Below, piece by piece: positions 45,133-54,700 of a stretch of DNA of 64,000 bases. How positions within the stretch are numbered: position 1 is the stretch's first letter; each line of letters begins with the position of its first letter. Source of the DNA: Flammeovirga yaeyamensis. GTDB taxonomy: Bacteria; Bacteroidota; Bacteroidia; Cytophagales; Flammeovirgaceae. The notes under the pieces were generated by a model. It searched no databases. It saw nothing but the letters and a program-made list of their open reading frames with translations, and was not told where the DNA came from. The stretch spans positions 806,001-870,000 of the forward strand of contig NZ_CP076133.1 in NCBI RefSeq assembly GCF_018736045.1, read 5' to 3'. A program made the translations under genes and the position numbers.

Positions 45133-45597
45133 ATGAAAACAACTTCAACATACATTTTCTATATTTTATTTAGCATTTTATTATCGAGTTGTGATTATGG
45201 AGAAAATCTGTACATCAGAAATTATGAAAGCGATACTTTAAATGTACAATTAAATTATTCGTTTAGAATGGAACATAAAAATTTCATTGTAAGTGATGAA
45301 TTATTGAGTTTAAAGGAGATAAAAGACCACTCACTTTACGCTCAAAAATTACAGTATGAATATGATAGTTTGGATAGAAAATTAAAGTTTAAACTGTTAC
45401 CAAAATCTACTACCCTAATCCCTATTAGTACAATTGGATATTTTGAGAATATAGTATTAGAACCAAATGATACATTATGGCTTAGACATAGTAATAATAT
45501 TCCAATTGAATTAATCTCCAAAAAAGGTATGAGAAACTTAGTTTTTGATATCAAAATGGATGTTTTGAGAGATTATATAAACAATACTAAAAATTGA
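45133..45597 (+). CDS. Small lipoprotein of unknown function
   Basis: This 154-residue protein has a lipoprotein signal with lipobox LSSC (C20). The mature protein is predicted beta-rich: NLYIRNYESDTLNVQL, FKLLPKSTTLIPIST and LEPNDTLWLRHSNNIP. Such sequences recur in small Bacteroidota lipoproteins. No catalytic motif is visible. It follows the preceding gene by 42 bases and precedes the next by 13, so a transcript through 44623-46408 is likely. Confidence 0.55.
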   Translation: MKTTSTYIFYILFSILLSSCDYGENLYIRNYESDTLNVQLNYSFRMEHKNFIVSDELLSLKEIKDHSLYAQKLQYEYDSLDRKLKFKLLPKSTTLIPISTIGYFENIVLEPNDTLWLRHSNNIPIELISKKGMRNLVFDIKMDVLRDYINNTKN

Positions 45598-45610
45598 CTA
45601 AATTCTATTC

Positions 45611-46408
45611 ATGAATATTTTTAAAAACAATCTTCGCAAACATTACTTTCTTGAGTTATTCAAAATAACTGATCAAACATCAGCTTCTCAGTTTGATACT
45701 CAAGATTTAGTTCTTCAGTCAGTAGAATTATTGGAAAAACTGACAAAGGAAAAAGCGAATCATTTTAGTTTAAATTATTCAAATAGTGGGTCGAAAACTA
45801 TTAGAGGATTTAAATCTCAATATCAAAAGTCTAAAGAAATTGTCCAATGTTATGTGGATTTCAATTCTAATAAAACAAAAACTTATTTCACTGTTAGTAA
45901 TTCAATACTGAACTATGAAAATGACTCAAAAAGACCAGAAAAATCATTGATTGATATTTCCTTTCAAATAAATCAAAGTTTAATTACGAAAGAAGAAATC
46001 GAAAATCTTGCTGAAGAATTGATACAAAGTTTTTCATTTGATTATGGCTATATTCATGAATTCCCAACCAATAAATATCATGGTGAGAAAAAAATGAAAA
46101 AAGGACTTTTTTCTACCTCAATTGATATTGATAAGATTGACCTTCTTTGGAAGAATCATCAAATAGAAATCATGAATGGATATATCAAAAAACTATATTT
46201 TATTAACTATCTAAACCAAAGTCAAATAACAAATAAAGCAATAAAAGAACTCATTCAATCAAATGGAGTTTGCGCTCAAGTTTCGGATACAATATTCAAA
46301 TGGGAAGTAGAACCGAAAGAACATCAGGAACTCCTTAAAAATGAGGAGTTGCTGGATACATGTATTGTTTCTAAAGAGTCTCGTTTTTTGAGTTTTGATA
46401 CTAAATAG
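45611..46408 (+). CDS. Unknown cytoplasmic protein, possibly immunity-like
   Basis: This 265-residue protein has no signal peptide. It mixes helices and strands, with HEFPTNKYHGEKKMKKGLF in the middle and WKNHQIEIMNGYIKKLYFINYLN, followed by SNGVCAQVSDTIFKWEV, near the C-terminus (each a partial landmark). A layout with a long N-terminal half and a compact C-terminal domain with conserved Trp/Tyr is seen in large immunity proteins, but I do not recognise a family. It starts 13 bases after the lipoprotein gene. Confidence 0.5.
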   Translation: MNIFKNNLRKHYFLELFKITDQTSASQFDTQDLVLQSVELLEKLTKEKANHFSLNYSNSGSKTIRGFKSQYQKSKEIVQCYVDFNSNKTKTYFTVSNSILNYENDSKRPEKSLIDISFQINQSLITKEEIENLAEELIQSFSFDYGYIHEFPTNKYHGEKKMKKGLFSTSIDIDKIDLLWKNHQIEIMNGYIKKLYFINYLNQSQITNKAIKELIQSNGVCAQVSDTIFKWEVEPKEHQELLKNEELLDTCIVSKESRFLSFDTK

Positions 46409-46465
46409 ATTTAAAAAATTATACTCATATTAGTTGACCTCTAGAATTTTTACTATCGATTACTC

Positions 46466-47068
46466 ATGTTATTAATTATCACAATATTTTTAATTTTCAT
46501 TACCTTAATAATATTTTTGTTCTGGTGTCATTTTATTCTGGTATCAATTCATAATAAATTGTATTTCCAAAGTATACTTTTATCAAGTATACCGATAGTA
46601 ATTATTGCATCAATTTTATGGAAGTTTGAGATGATAAGCTTTTCAAGAGAATATTATTTATCTCAAAAAATTAAATATTACCTCAATATAGATTCTACAG
46701 TAAGTGAGGAGTATTCCAATAACTTTCTTTTTTCTAGTAATGGAGAAACATTCTCCGTAGAAAAATATAAAATAGAATCATATAATGAAGTGAAAATTAA
46801 TAATGATTTTTTTAGATATTTCCCATCAATGGATTATGCAAATCATAAATGGAAAGAATGTCCAGTATCAATAGGAGAAAGGGATTTAATCAATTCATTT
46901 ATCAGTTCAGTTGATAATAAATCCATTGAGAATGAAATTACAAGTTTAATAAGTTCTGAAGACAATTATTATTCATATATGTACGACAAAGATAATTACT
47001 ATTACAAATTTTATCTATACAATAGGGAGAGAGGGTATCTTTACTTAATTGAACTTGGCATTGACTAA
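46466..47068 (+). CDS. Membrane-anchored protein of unknown function
   Basis: This 200-residue protein has two N-terminal membrane spans (about 2-22 and 32-52). A periplasmic or cytoplasmic domain rich in Asn, Ser, Tyr and Lys follows, including SSEDNYYSYMYDKDNYYYKF. It is AT-rich like its neighbours. No family is recognised. It is the last gene of the accessory stretch before the hairpin that ends the convergent esterase gene. Confidence 0.5.
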   Translation: MLLIITIFLIFITLIIFLFWCHFILVSIHNKLYFQSILLSSIPIVIIASILWKFEMISFSREYYLSQKIKYYLNIDSTVSEEYSNNFLFSSNGETFSVEKYKIESYNEVKINNDFFRYFPSMDYANHKWKECPVSIGERDLINSFISSVDNKSIENEITSLISSEDNYYSYMYDKDNYYYKFYLYNRERGYLYLIELGID

Positions 47069-47094
47069 TTTTATATTCTTGTGAAATAATGAAT

Positions 47095-47118
47095 AAAAAA
47101 GAGGAGCTACCCCCTCTT
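47095..47118 (-). terminator. Terminator of the acetylesterase gene
   Basis: On the minus strand AAGAGG and CCTCTT pair and are followed by a run of six T, 10 bases past the esterase stop codon. Confidence 0.75.
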
Positions 47119-47127
47119 CACAAATTC

Positions 47128-47970
47128 TTACATCACCTCCCCACAGAATGCTTCCGCAAATGCAGTCCCTAATCTTTTTTGACCTTCAGTGGTATAATGC
47201 ACATTGTCATTTCGTTTTGGATAATCGCTCCAAGATTCGTCCATAGAAGTTGGAATCATATATAATCCTTTTGACTTATCTGCTGATGCTGACATTTGTT
47301 GTCGAACAATCTCCACACCATCAAGATAGTTTCCTCTTGGTGGACAATTGATTTGTCCGAAGAAGAACGGCATATCTTTCACTTTAAAATCGGTTCTATA
47401 GGCGTTGACTAATTTTTGTAGGTTTTCACCGTAAGTTGTAGCAGAAACCTCTAAACGTGTATCTTTTTCGCCTTGCATCCAAAGCATACCAATAATCTTT
47501 GCCTTAGGGTGTGCCGCTAAAGTGGTTGTGATCGCTTTTGTATGCTGCTCATATAGTTTCACTTTCTGACGTTTTTCATCACGTTCTGATAGCTTTGCAG
47601 TCTCCTCCGTCCAATTCGGGTTCCAAGCACCTAAAAGAGATGTCCCTCCTAAAGACTCTTTGACAAACACGAATTTTTTATCAGGAAATCGTTCATGTAA
47701 AGTGACGCCAAAAAACAATTCTGGCCCGTAATTACTTTGTCTTTTTGAGGCTGATTGATAAGATAAAGGGACCTCAGGTCGTCCATTAAAAACGATAGAA
47801 ATCATTTCAGCCGCTTTGTCTACTCTTTGTTTGTCAGCCTCGCTGAGTTCATCAAACTGTCCCCTTCCGGCCATGTTGGATTGACCTCCTAAAAGGATAA
47901 TATATGTTTCTTGTGCACTAAGAGTAAGTGATGCAAACACACAGAGAACGAATGTAATTAGTTTTTTCAT
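47128..47970 (-). CDS. Exported SGNH/SASA-type carbohydrate acetylesterase
   Basis: This 280-residue protein has a signal peptide ending LSAQ. It belongs to the sialate O-acetylesterase-like SGNH group, which includes carbohydrate acetyl esterases. Block I is ILLGGQSNMAGRG with the nucleophilic Ser, followed by VKESLGGTSLLGAW, the MLWMQGEKDTR block and the C-terminal Asp/His pair in DNVHYTTEGQ. Presence next to sulfatases suggests removal of acetyl groups from algal glycans in the periplasm. The substrate is not evident. It reads in the same direction as the CAPSR sulfatase, 230 bases upstream, and the gap between them is filled with hairpins. Confidence 0.85.
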   Translation of the reverse strand: MKKLITFVLCVFASLTLSAQETYIILLGGQSNMAGRGQFDELSEADKQRVDKAAEMISIVFNGRPEVPLSYQSASKRQSNYGPELFFGVTLHERFPDKKFVFVKESLGGTSLLGAWNPNWTEETAKLSERDEKRQKVKLYEQHTKAITTTLAAHPKAKIIGMLWMQGEKDTRLEVSATTYGENLQKLVNAYRTDFKVKDMPFFFGQINCPPRGNYLDGVEIVRQQMSASADKSKGLYMIPTSMDESWSDYPKRNDNVHYTTEGQKRLGTAFAEAFCGEVM

Positions 47971-48023
47971 TTAAGATGAATTGAGATTATTAGAAATAAT
48001 GGGGAGGAAGATGAACGATCCAA

Positions 48024-48139
48024 GTGATGGGTTTCAACCCATCACCAAAACCGTCTCAGAATCACCCTAATTGTATAACCCTTTGTGATACAAAAGTAGG
48101 GTTCATCCACCTTCCTCAACGAGGGGTTTCAACGCCTCG
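48024..48139. repeat. Cluster of three hairpins, two sharing a GGGTTTCAAC core
   Basis: The first hairpin (48024-48045) is a perfect inverted repeat with 10-base arms GTGATGGGTT/AACCCATCAC and a two-base loop. The third (48120-48139) has the same GGGTTTCAAC core with CGAGG/CCTCG arms. Between them lies a hairpin (about 48077-48104) with AACCCT/AGGGTT arms. The shared core with different flanks looks like a REP-type intergenic repeat family. They may also stop or stabilise the minus-strand transcript. Confidence 0.55.
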
Positions 48140-48200
48140 AATATGTAAGGGTAGAAACAAAGTCTTCAAATGATCATGAACCTTAGGATGTAAACACCAC

Positions 48201-49676
48201 CTAAGAGTTCTTCTTCGCCTCAGAGAACAACGGGAAAGTCTCGTTATCCACTCTAGCGTTTTTCATGATCTCTTCAATTTCTTTCACCACTTCAGGATGT
48301 TGATCACTCACATCTTCCATCTCTTCAGGATCGCTCTCCAAGTTATACAGCTCTAATTTTGCATTTCCTTTCGTGATGTTGTATTTCACCCCTTTCCATT
48401 CTTTCAAACGAACAGCTTGTCTACCACCTCTAACAGGAAGTTCCCAATACATATAAGGGTGTTCTTCTTTTTGTTCTTGACCAAGAAGGGAAGGTAAAAA
48501 TGAGATACCATCTGTAGGTGCACTTACTTCCATACCCACAATGTCGGCTAAGGTTGGTAATACATCCCAGAAGGCAGAAATATGATCTGATGTAATACCG
48601 GCTTCAATTTGATTAGGCCATTTCACAATGAAAGGAGTTCTTACACCACCTTCATATAAATCTCTTTTTACACCTCTAAGGTTGCCACCACTATTAAAGA
48701 AAGCAGGATCGGCACCACCTTCTTGATGCGGGCCATTATCAGAGGCGAACATGATGATTGTATTGTCTGCAATACCCAATTCTTCTACTTTATCTACAAT
48801 CTGACCTACATAGATATCCAAAGTATAAATCATAGAAGCAAATGCTGCATGTGGTGTTTCTTGTGGGCAATACATCTCTTTTTTGATGTTCGGACCATAA
48901 TCAGAAGTATAACGCTTCGATTCGTCGTGAGGCGTTTCAGGGTATCTACCTCTAAACTTCTCGATTACCGAATCTGCGGGAGCAATTAACTCTGCATGAG
49001 GTAAAGTATAAGGAACATACACAAAGAAAGGTTTGTCCTTATTGTCTTCTATAAAATCCAATGTTTTTTCCTGAATCACATCAGGAGCATAAGTTACTTT
49101 ATTGGTCCAATCGTTACCTGGTAAAAAGTCTTTTTTATCGTTTTCCCATAAATACTCAGGGAAATATCTATGTGCTACACGCTGACAATTGTAACCATAA
49201 AATTCATCAAATCCTTGGTTAATCGCATCGCCTTCACTGCCGATAAAACCTAATCCCCATTTACCAAAAGCACCTGTTTTATAACCAGCATCTTTCATTA
49301 ACTCTGCAATTGTATAAGCCGATGCCGGAAGAGGAGTTTGTCCTTCCTGTCCTTTCAATTCTTTATTACCACGGATAGGTGTGTGACCAGTATGCTGCCC
49401 TGTCATTAAAGTCGACCTTGATGGTGCACAAACGGCAGACCCACAATAGTGTTGGGTAAATTTGACACCACCTTCTGCTAATGCATCAATATTAGGTGTG
49501 GTAAATTTTTGTTGACCATAACTACTTAAATCTCCATAACCCAAATCGTCAGCAAGAATATAAATAATATTAGGTTTCTTCTTCGCACTGCTATCACTTT
49601 TGCTTTTGTTGGATGAAGCACATCCACCAAGCATCAATATCGTGATCGCAAACATATAAGTTTTAAAACACTTCAT
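48201..49676 (-). CDS. S1-family sulfatase lipoprotein (CAPSR)
   Basis: This 491-residue lipoprotein (LGGC, C19) is a formylglycine sulfatase with C83 in CAPSRSTLMTGQHTGHTPIRGN (the core motif is CAPSR). It opens KPNIIYILADDLGYGD with the DD metal pair and has GAFGKWGLGFIG (with Gly where many relatives have His), FASDNGPHQEGG and KWPNQIEAG. The TGQHTGH and IRGN blocks recall subfamilies that act on galactose or N-acetylgalactosamine sulfates, but this is from memory. It is divergent from the CAASR sulfatase gene across a 407-base region. Confidence 0.9.
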   Translation of the reverse strand: MKCFKTYMFAITILMLGGCASSNKSKSDSSAKKKPNIIYILADDLGYGDLSSYGQQKFTTPNIDALAEGGVKFTQHYCGSAVCAPSRSTLMTGQHTGHTPIRGNKELKGQEGQTPLPASAYTIAELMKDAGYKTGAFGKWGLGFIGSEGDAINQGFDEFYGYNCQRVAHRYFPEYLWENDKKDFLPGNDWTNKVTYAPDVIQEKTLDFIEDNKDKPFFVYVPYTLPHAELIAPADSVIEKFRGRYPETPHDESKRYTSDYGPNIKKEMYCPQETPHAAFASMIYTLDIYVGQIVDKVEELGIADNTIIMFASDNGPHQEGGADPAFFNSGGNLRGVKRDLYEGGVRTPFIVKWPNQIEAGITSDHISAFWDVLPTLADIVGMEVSAPTDGISFLPSLLGQEQKEEHPYMYWELPVRGGRQAVRLKEWKGVKYNITKGNAKLELYNLESDPEEMEDVSDQHPEVVKEIEEIMKNARVDNETFPLFSEAKKNS

Positions 49677-50083
49677 TTTCTATTATTTGATTTCGAAACA
49701 TGTTGTTTTTTGCCGTCTACAAGAAGGCAACACTAATTAAATTGATTGAAAATAAAGATCTGTCGTTGCTGGTTTTCTTCTTGTGCTTAACCGTTCACTA
49801 CTTTTTTCTACCACCAAAAAAAGGACATAAAGCAGGACAAATCTTCAAAATAAGGGGGAAATATTCACTATTAAAAATAGGGTGTTACTTTTTGATAATG
49901 ATGGAATTACAGGGGTTTAAAAAAAACAAGTGTATCTGTGTTTACTGCTTATAAACAGGTGATTATACGCTCAGGCACACTTTAATAATGCTTAAATACA
50001 GATTTAATATGGCTTTTAATCAAATTGCAATCAGTAATTTTTTAAACAAAACCATCAGTATGATAATCGAAATGATTACGAGA
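49677..50083. promoter_or_regulatory. Divergent region between two sulfatase genes
   Basis: This 407-base gap contains an 84-codon frame that I reject. AAGGGGGAAATATT (49853) and TAGGGTGTTACTTTTTGATAA (49879-49898, given in part as GTTACTTTTTGATAA) are G-rich candidate operator sites. The second includes the 15-base motif also found at 29464-29478 in front of another sulfatase gene. I saw no exact -7 element for either gene. Confidence 0.4.
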
Positions 50084-51553
50084 ATGAAATTGAACTTACA
50101 GCATAGCATCTTTTTCTTTTTATCATTGATTTTTGGATTGACTTCTTGTCAGTCATCCAGGTCAACAGCACAGTTAAAAGAGGCCGACGATAGACCCAAT
50201 ATTATTCTATTTGTCTCCGACGATCACGGTAAAGATGCCCTAGGTTGCTATGGAAATCCCGTGATAAAAACACCCAACTTAGATCAGTTGGCCGAAGACG
50301 GAACCATCTTTAATAACGCCTTTTGTACAAGTGCTAGTTGTGCTGCAAGTAGATCGGTCATCTTAACAGGTAAGTTCGGTCACGCTACAGGTTCATATGG
50401 TCATACTCACGATTATCATCACTTTAGTACGTATGAAACGGAAACTTCCCTTCCTATTATTTTAGAGGAAAACGGATATTATACGGCTAGAATAGGGAAA
50501 TATCATTTGGCACCAGAGAAAGTATTTCACTTTCAGGAAGTGATTCCAGGTAATCAAAGAAATACAGTAGAAATGGCCAATAACGTCAAAAAAGTATTTG
50601 ATAAAAACGAGCCATTCTTCCTATACTTCTGTACTGGAGATCCTCATAGAGGAGAGTCGACGGGCCCTAATTGGGACGATCCCAATAGCTTTGGTAATAG
50701 CAAAACAGGTTACCAAGGTGTAGAAGAAATTACCTATACACCAGAAGAAGTATTGGTGCCGAGTTTCTTGCCAGATACAAAAGAATCGAGAGAAGAATTA
50801 GCCCAATACTATCAAAGTGTTTCTAGAATTGATACGGGTTTTGGTAAAATGATGGAACACCTTAAATCCTCAGGTAAATTAGACAACACTATCGTTATCT
50901 ATATATCTGATAACGGTATTGCATTCCCTGGCGCTAAGACAACTTTGTACGAGCCAGGCATGAACCTGCCGTGTATCATCAAGAACCCATTATTGAAGGA
51001 ACAAGATAAAGTGAAAAACGAATTTATTTCTTGGGTAGATTTAACGCCAACAATTTTAGATTGGGCAGGGGTCAACTATCCTAAAGAACAATTCCACGGT
51101 CAATCTTTCGAAGGCGTTTTAAGTGGTGATGATGTTGCTGTAAGAGATGAGATTTATGCTTCCCACACTTTCCACGAAATCACGATGTACTATCCAATGA
51201 GAGTGGTACGTCATCAAAATTATAAACTGATTTTTAATATTGCTTCTGGGTTGGAATATCCTTTTGCATCTGATCTTTGGGTATCTTCTACTTGGCAACA
51301 AGTGTATCGTTCGAACGGTAAATATTTTGGTAAAAGAACGGTAGAAGACTATTTGCATCATGCGGAATTTGAGTTGTACGATTTGGAAAAAGATCCAGAT
51401 GAAATTCATAATTTGGTAGATAGCAAAGCACATCAGGAAGTATTGGAAACCATGAAAAAGAAAATGAAACAGTTCCAACAAGACACCCAAGATCCTTGGA
51501 AAGTATTCTGGGATAAGGACTACAGTCTTCAAGGAACTGGACTAAATCTTTAA
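50084..51553 (+). CDS. S1-family sulfatase lipoprotein (CAASR), N-sulfatase-like
   Basis: This 489-residue sulfatase starts best at 50084, which gives a clean lipoprotein signal (MKLNLQHSIFFFLSLIFG, then LTSC with C22). The frame is open from 49988, with other Met codons at 50060 and 50072. Motifs are DRPNIILFVSDDHGKD, C86 in CAASRSVILTG, SYGHTHDYHHFS, IGKYHLAPE and ISDNGIAFPGAKT. The CAASR plus HxHxYHHF layout resembles the S1 group of heparan N-sulfatase-like enzymes, which also includes marine members of unknown specificity. Activity on O-sulfated galactan is inferred from context. Confidence 0.88.
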   Translation: MKLNLQHSIFFFLSLIFGLTSCQSSRSTAQLKEADDRPNIILFVSDDHGKDALGCYGNPVIKTPNLDQLAEDGTIFNNAFCTSASCAASRSVILTGKFGHATGSYGHTHDYHHFSTYETETSLPIILEENGYYTARIGKYHLAPEKVFHFQEVIPGNQRNTVEMANNVKKVFDKNEPFFLYFCTGDPHRGESTGPNWDDPNSFGNSKTGYQGVEEITYTPEEVLVPSFLPDTKESREELAQYYQSVSRIDTGFGKMMEHLKSSGKLDNTIVIYISDNGIAFPGAKTTLYEPGMNLPCIIKNPLLKEQDKVKNEFISWVDLTPTILDWAGVNYPKEQFHGQSFEGVLSGDDVAVRDEIYASHTFHEITMYYPMRVVRHQNYKLIFNIASGLEYPFASDLWVSSTWQQVYRSNGKYFGKRTVEDYLHHAEFELYDLEKDPDEIHNLVDSKAHQEVLETMKKKMKQFQQDTQDPWKVFWDKDYSLQGTGLNL

Positions 51554-51584
51554 TGTAACTTTGTGTGACTAAATAACTGAAAGA

Positions 51585-51639
51585 GGATGTCGATAACTTA
51601 AAGTGAGTTTAACATCTTGCATTAATAGACATCCTTTTA
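51585..51639 (+). terminator. Probable terminator after the CAASR sulfatase
   Basis: Arms AGGATGTC and GACATCCT enclose a loop of about 35 bases and are followed by TTT. The same arms recur after HTCS2. Confidence 0.5.
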
Positions 51640-51703
51640 GGTTCACACAGAAAATCGCTTTTGCCTAAACTTTAACCTCATTATCTTTTTTTAGTATTCC
51701 GAA

Positions 51704-51736
51704 TTGTCATTAAAATATTAAAAAAAGGTACTTTTG
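51704..51736 (+). promoter_or_regulatory. Promoter of HTCS2
   Basis: TACTTTTG (51729-51736) is an exact -7 element and TTG at 51704-51706 lies 22 bases upstream, near the usual -33 spacing. Having both elements fits constitutive low expression of a sensor gene. The start codon is 55 bases downstream. Confidence 0.55.
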
Positions 51737-51791
51737 AGGTACACTAGACTACATTTTTAAATATTGAGCGTATTAAATTTTAACTATCGAA

Positions 51792-54700
51792 ATGAAAGAA
51801 ATGAAACTGTATTTTAATTTAGTAGTACTCACATTATTAAGCTTTACATCGTTTGCTCAACCGGCTTTAAATAATACTTTATACAAATCGTACTCTATGC
51901 CGGAGGGATTATCTCACTATGGAGTTACCTCTGTGATCGAAGATCATAATGGGTTACTTTGGGTGGGTACCTTTGATGGTTTAAATACATTTGATGGCTT
52001 CGAGTTTAAAACATTCAGAGATGAAAATGGACTGAACAGTAATCGTGTTCGTTCCCTTTTTCAGGACGATGAGGATAACATTTGGGTGGGTACCGACCAT
52101 GGTATCAGTCTATATGATTATGCTACTCAGAAGTTTATCAACCTTCATATGAATTTAACACCAAGAGGTGTGAAAGCAGGTCCTGTGGTACGACAGTTTC
52201 AAAACTATGGTGATAAGATCTTATGTACTACAGAAAGATCAGGCCTTTTGATTTTCGATAAAAAGACAAAAAAACTAGAGCAAACAATCGATTTGCTGAG
52301 GAACGAATTATCCTACAAAACCATCATTTTACCCGATGATAAACTTTTAATTGCTTCTACTAATGCTGTCATCGTTTATAATCTAAGAAATCAATCCATA
52401 GAAAAAGTGAACGGTGCAGATAAGGACCGTTACATGGACATTGCCAAATACGACGACCGTACATATATAGCCATAGGAAGTAAGGGCGTGAATGTCATCA
52501 AAAAAAATAAGAACAATCAGTATATCTCACAAGCAAAACTTCTTCGAGAAAATAAGTACCATTATATAGATATTGATAAAGATCAGAATATTTGGTTGGC
52601 CCATAAAGAAATAGGGTTAGACAAATATTCCCTCAAGCGACTATTAAAAGAAAAAGAGCCACTAACTACTTTAAATACCTATCGAGTAAATACGATGTTT
52701 ATCGATGAGGAAGGAAATAAATGGGTAGGCTCACTTCGTAAGGGCTTGTATCAAATACCATTTTACCAAAATGTGTTTGAGCAAAACAGATTACGTATCG
52801 GCGATGGATCACCTAAGTGGTCAAACCATGTATTGCATATTCAGAAATACGACTCAACAAATATTATCATCAATGTTCACTTTAGAGGGATTATCAATTT
52901 TAATACAGAAAAAAATATTATTGAGCCATTACCCGAACAATTTAAATACCTAAAAGGGCAGTCGAATGCTTCGATTTATATTGATAGAGAAGGTGGTCAG
53001 TTTGTGAAGAAATTCTCTAAACAGGGTATTCATTACTACATGCCTAAAGGCGGAAAAAAATGGCGTTTAATTAGAGCAGAAGATAATCAGTCGTTTGCCA
53101 ATACGAAGATCAAAGATTTATTATTGGATAAACACGGGTATCATTGGTTTGCGACTTCCGATGGGCTTTACCGATTAAAATTATCGCATAATGGTAAAGT
53201 ATTGCAATCCGAATTTATTAATGAACTGCCTAGGCTAACATCAAAGAAAATTGATGAACTACGATATATTTATGAAGATCCTAAGTATAACTTTATATGG
53301 ATCGGAACGAAATACGATGGACTAATCCGTATCAACAATCAACCGGACAAGCCTTTGGCAAAAATGAAAAAGGCACAGTTTATTCACGATGAAAGTAATA
53401 AATATTCAGTGTCGAGTAACTTCGTTTCATGTATCCAAAGGTTAGATAATGGAGAATTGTGGATTGGTACTGAAGGTGGAGGTATTTGCTTGGTGGAAAA
53501 TTCACAATTGGCCTCTACTTTTAAAAGGTTTGATATTTCTAATGGTCTAGATAATAATGTCGTTAAAACCATACAAGGTGATAAAAATGGCAAGCTATGG
53601 ATTACCACTAACAAAGGTCTGAACGCTTTTGATCTGAAAAGCAGAAGTTTCAGAAACTTCACGGTTAACGACGGTGTGAGAATCTCTCCATTCGAGCCTT
53701 CGTCTGTTGTGATGGACGATGGTAAATTGGTATTTGCAGGAGGTAATGGATTACTTTATTTCTATCCTGAAGCGGTGGTCGATAGTGTACCAATGCCTAA
53801 TTTTATGTTTGGTGATTTTAAGGTGTTTAATCAGAAAATTGCTCCATTAGATACGCTAGATGAGAAAGTGATTCTAACGAAGTCATTAGATAAGACAAAG
53901 AAAATTGAGCTGGATTATGATGAAAACGTCTTCTCTTTAGAACTGATTTCACTGCACTACACCAAGAGTAAAGGTCATTTAATAAAATACAGAATGTTAC
54001 CTCAGGAAACAGAGTGGGTAACAGTGCCTTCAGAATTGAAGTTTGCGAATTATAATGGTTTACCTCCGGGAGATTATACCTTTCAGGTAGCCGTATCGAA
54101 CTCTAAAAAAGAGTGGTCTGCAGTCAGAGAAATAGAAATAGTGATTCATCCACCGATTTGGAGAACGGTTTGGGCGTATCTACTTTATGTAGTGACCTTG
54201 ATTGTTGTAGTTGTCGTTATTATGCGATTTATGCTTAGAATGAACAACCTAAAACACGATTTAGAATTACAACATATCGAAAAGGAAAGGGTAGAAGAAT
54301 TAGATAAAACAAGGACAAGGTTGTTCATGAACATTGCTCATGAGTTTAGAACACCATTGACCTTAATTTCTGGTCCGTTGCAGATTCTGATCAATATGTT
54401 CGAATCGAACAACGATGCCAATAAGCATTTAACGTTAATTGAAAGACAATCGAAGAAAATGTTCCAATTGGTCAATCAGGTACAAGATTTCCAAAAGGCA
54501 GAACAAAGTTTATTAAAACTGAAGATGACTTCTTTCGATTTCACAGAATTAATTAACGAGATCAAGAAAGGATTTGATCAGTTGGCTGAACATACCAACA
54601 AAAAACTAACGGTGGTTGGAGAGGCACATCAGTTATTTACTATGGCCGATCGACAAAAGTTGGAAATTGTATTGAACAACTTATTGAACAATGCCTTTAA

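Noticed and set aside
49700-49954. 84-codon frame between divergent sulfatase genes
   Set aside because: Low-complexity hydrophobic and basic translation with no family features; it covers the regulatory region of both genes.
51119-51532. 137-codon minus-strand frame
   Set aside because: It is antisense to the CAASR sulfatase C-terminus.
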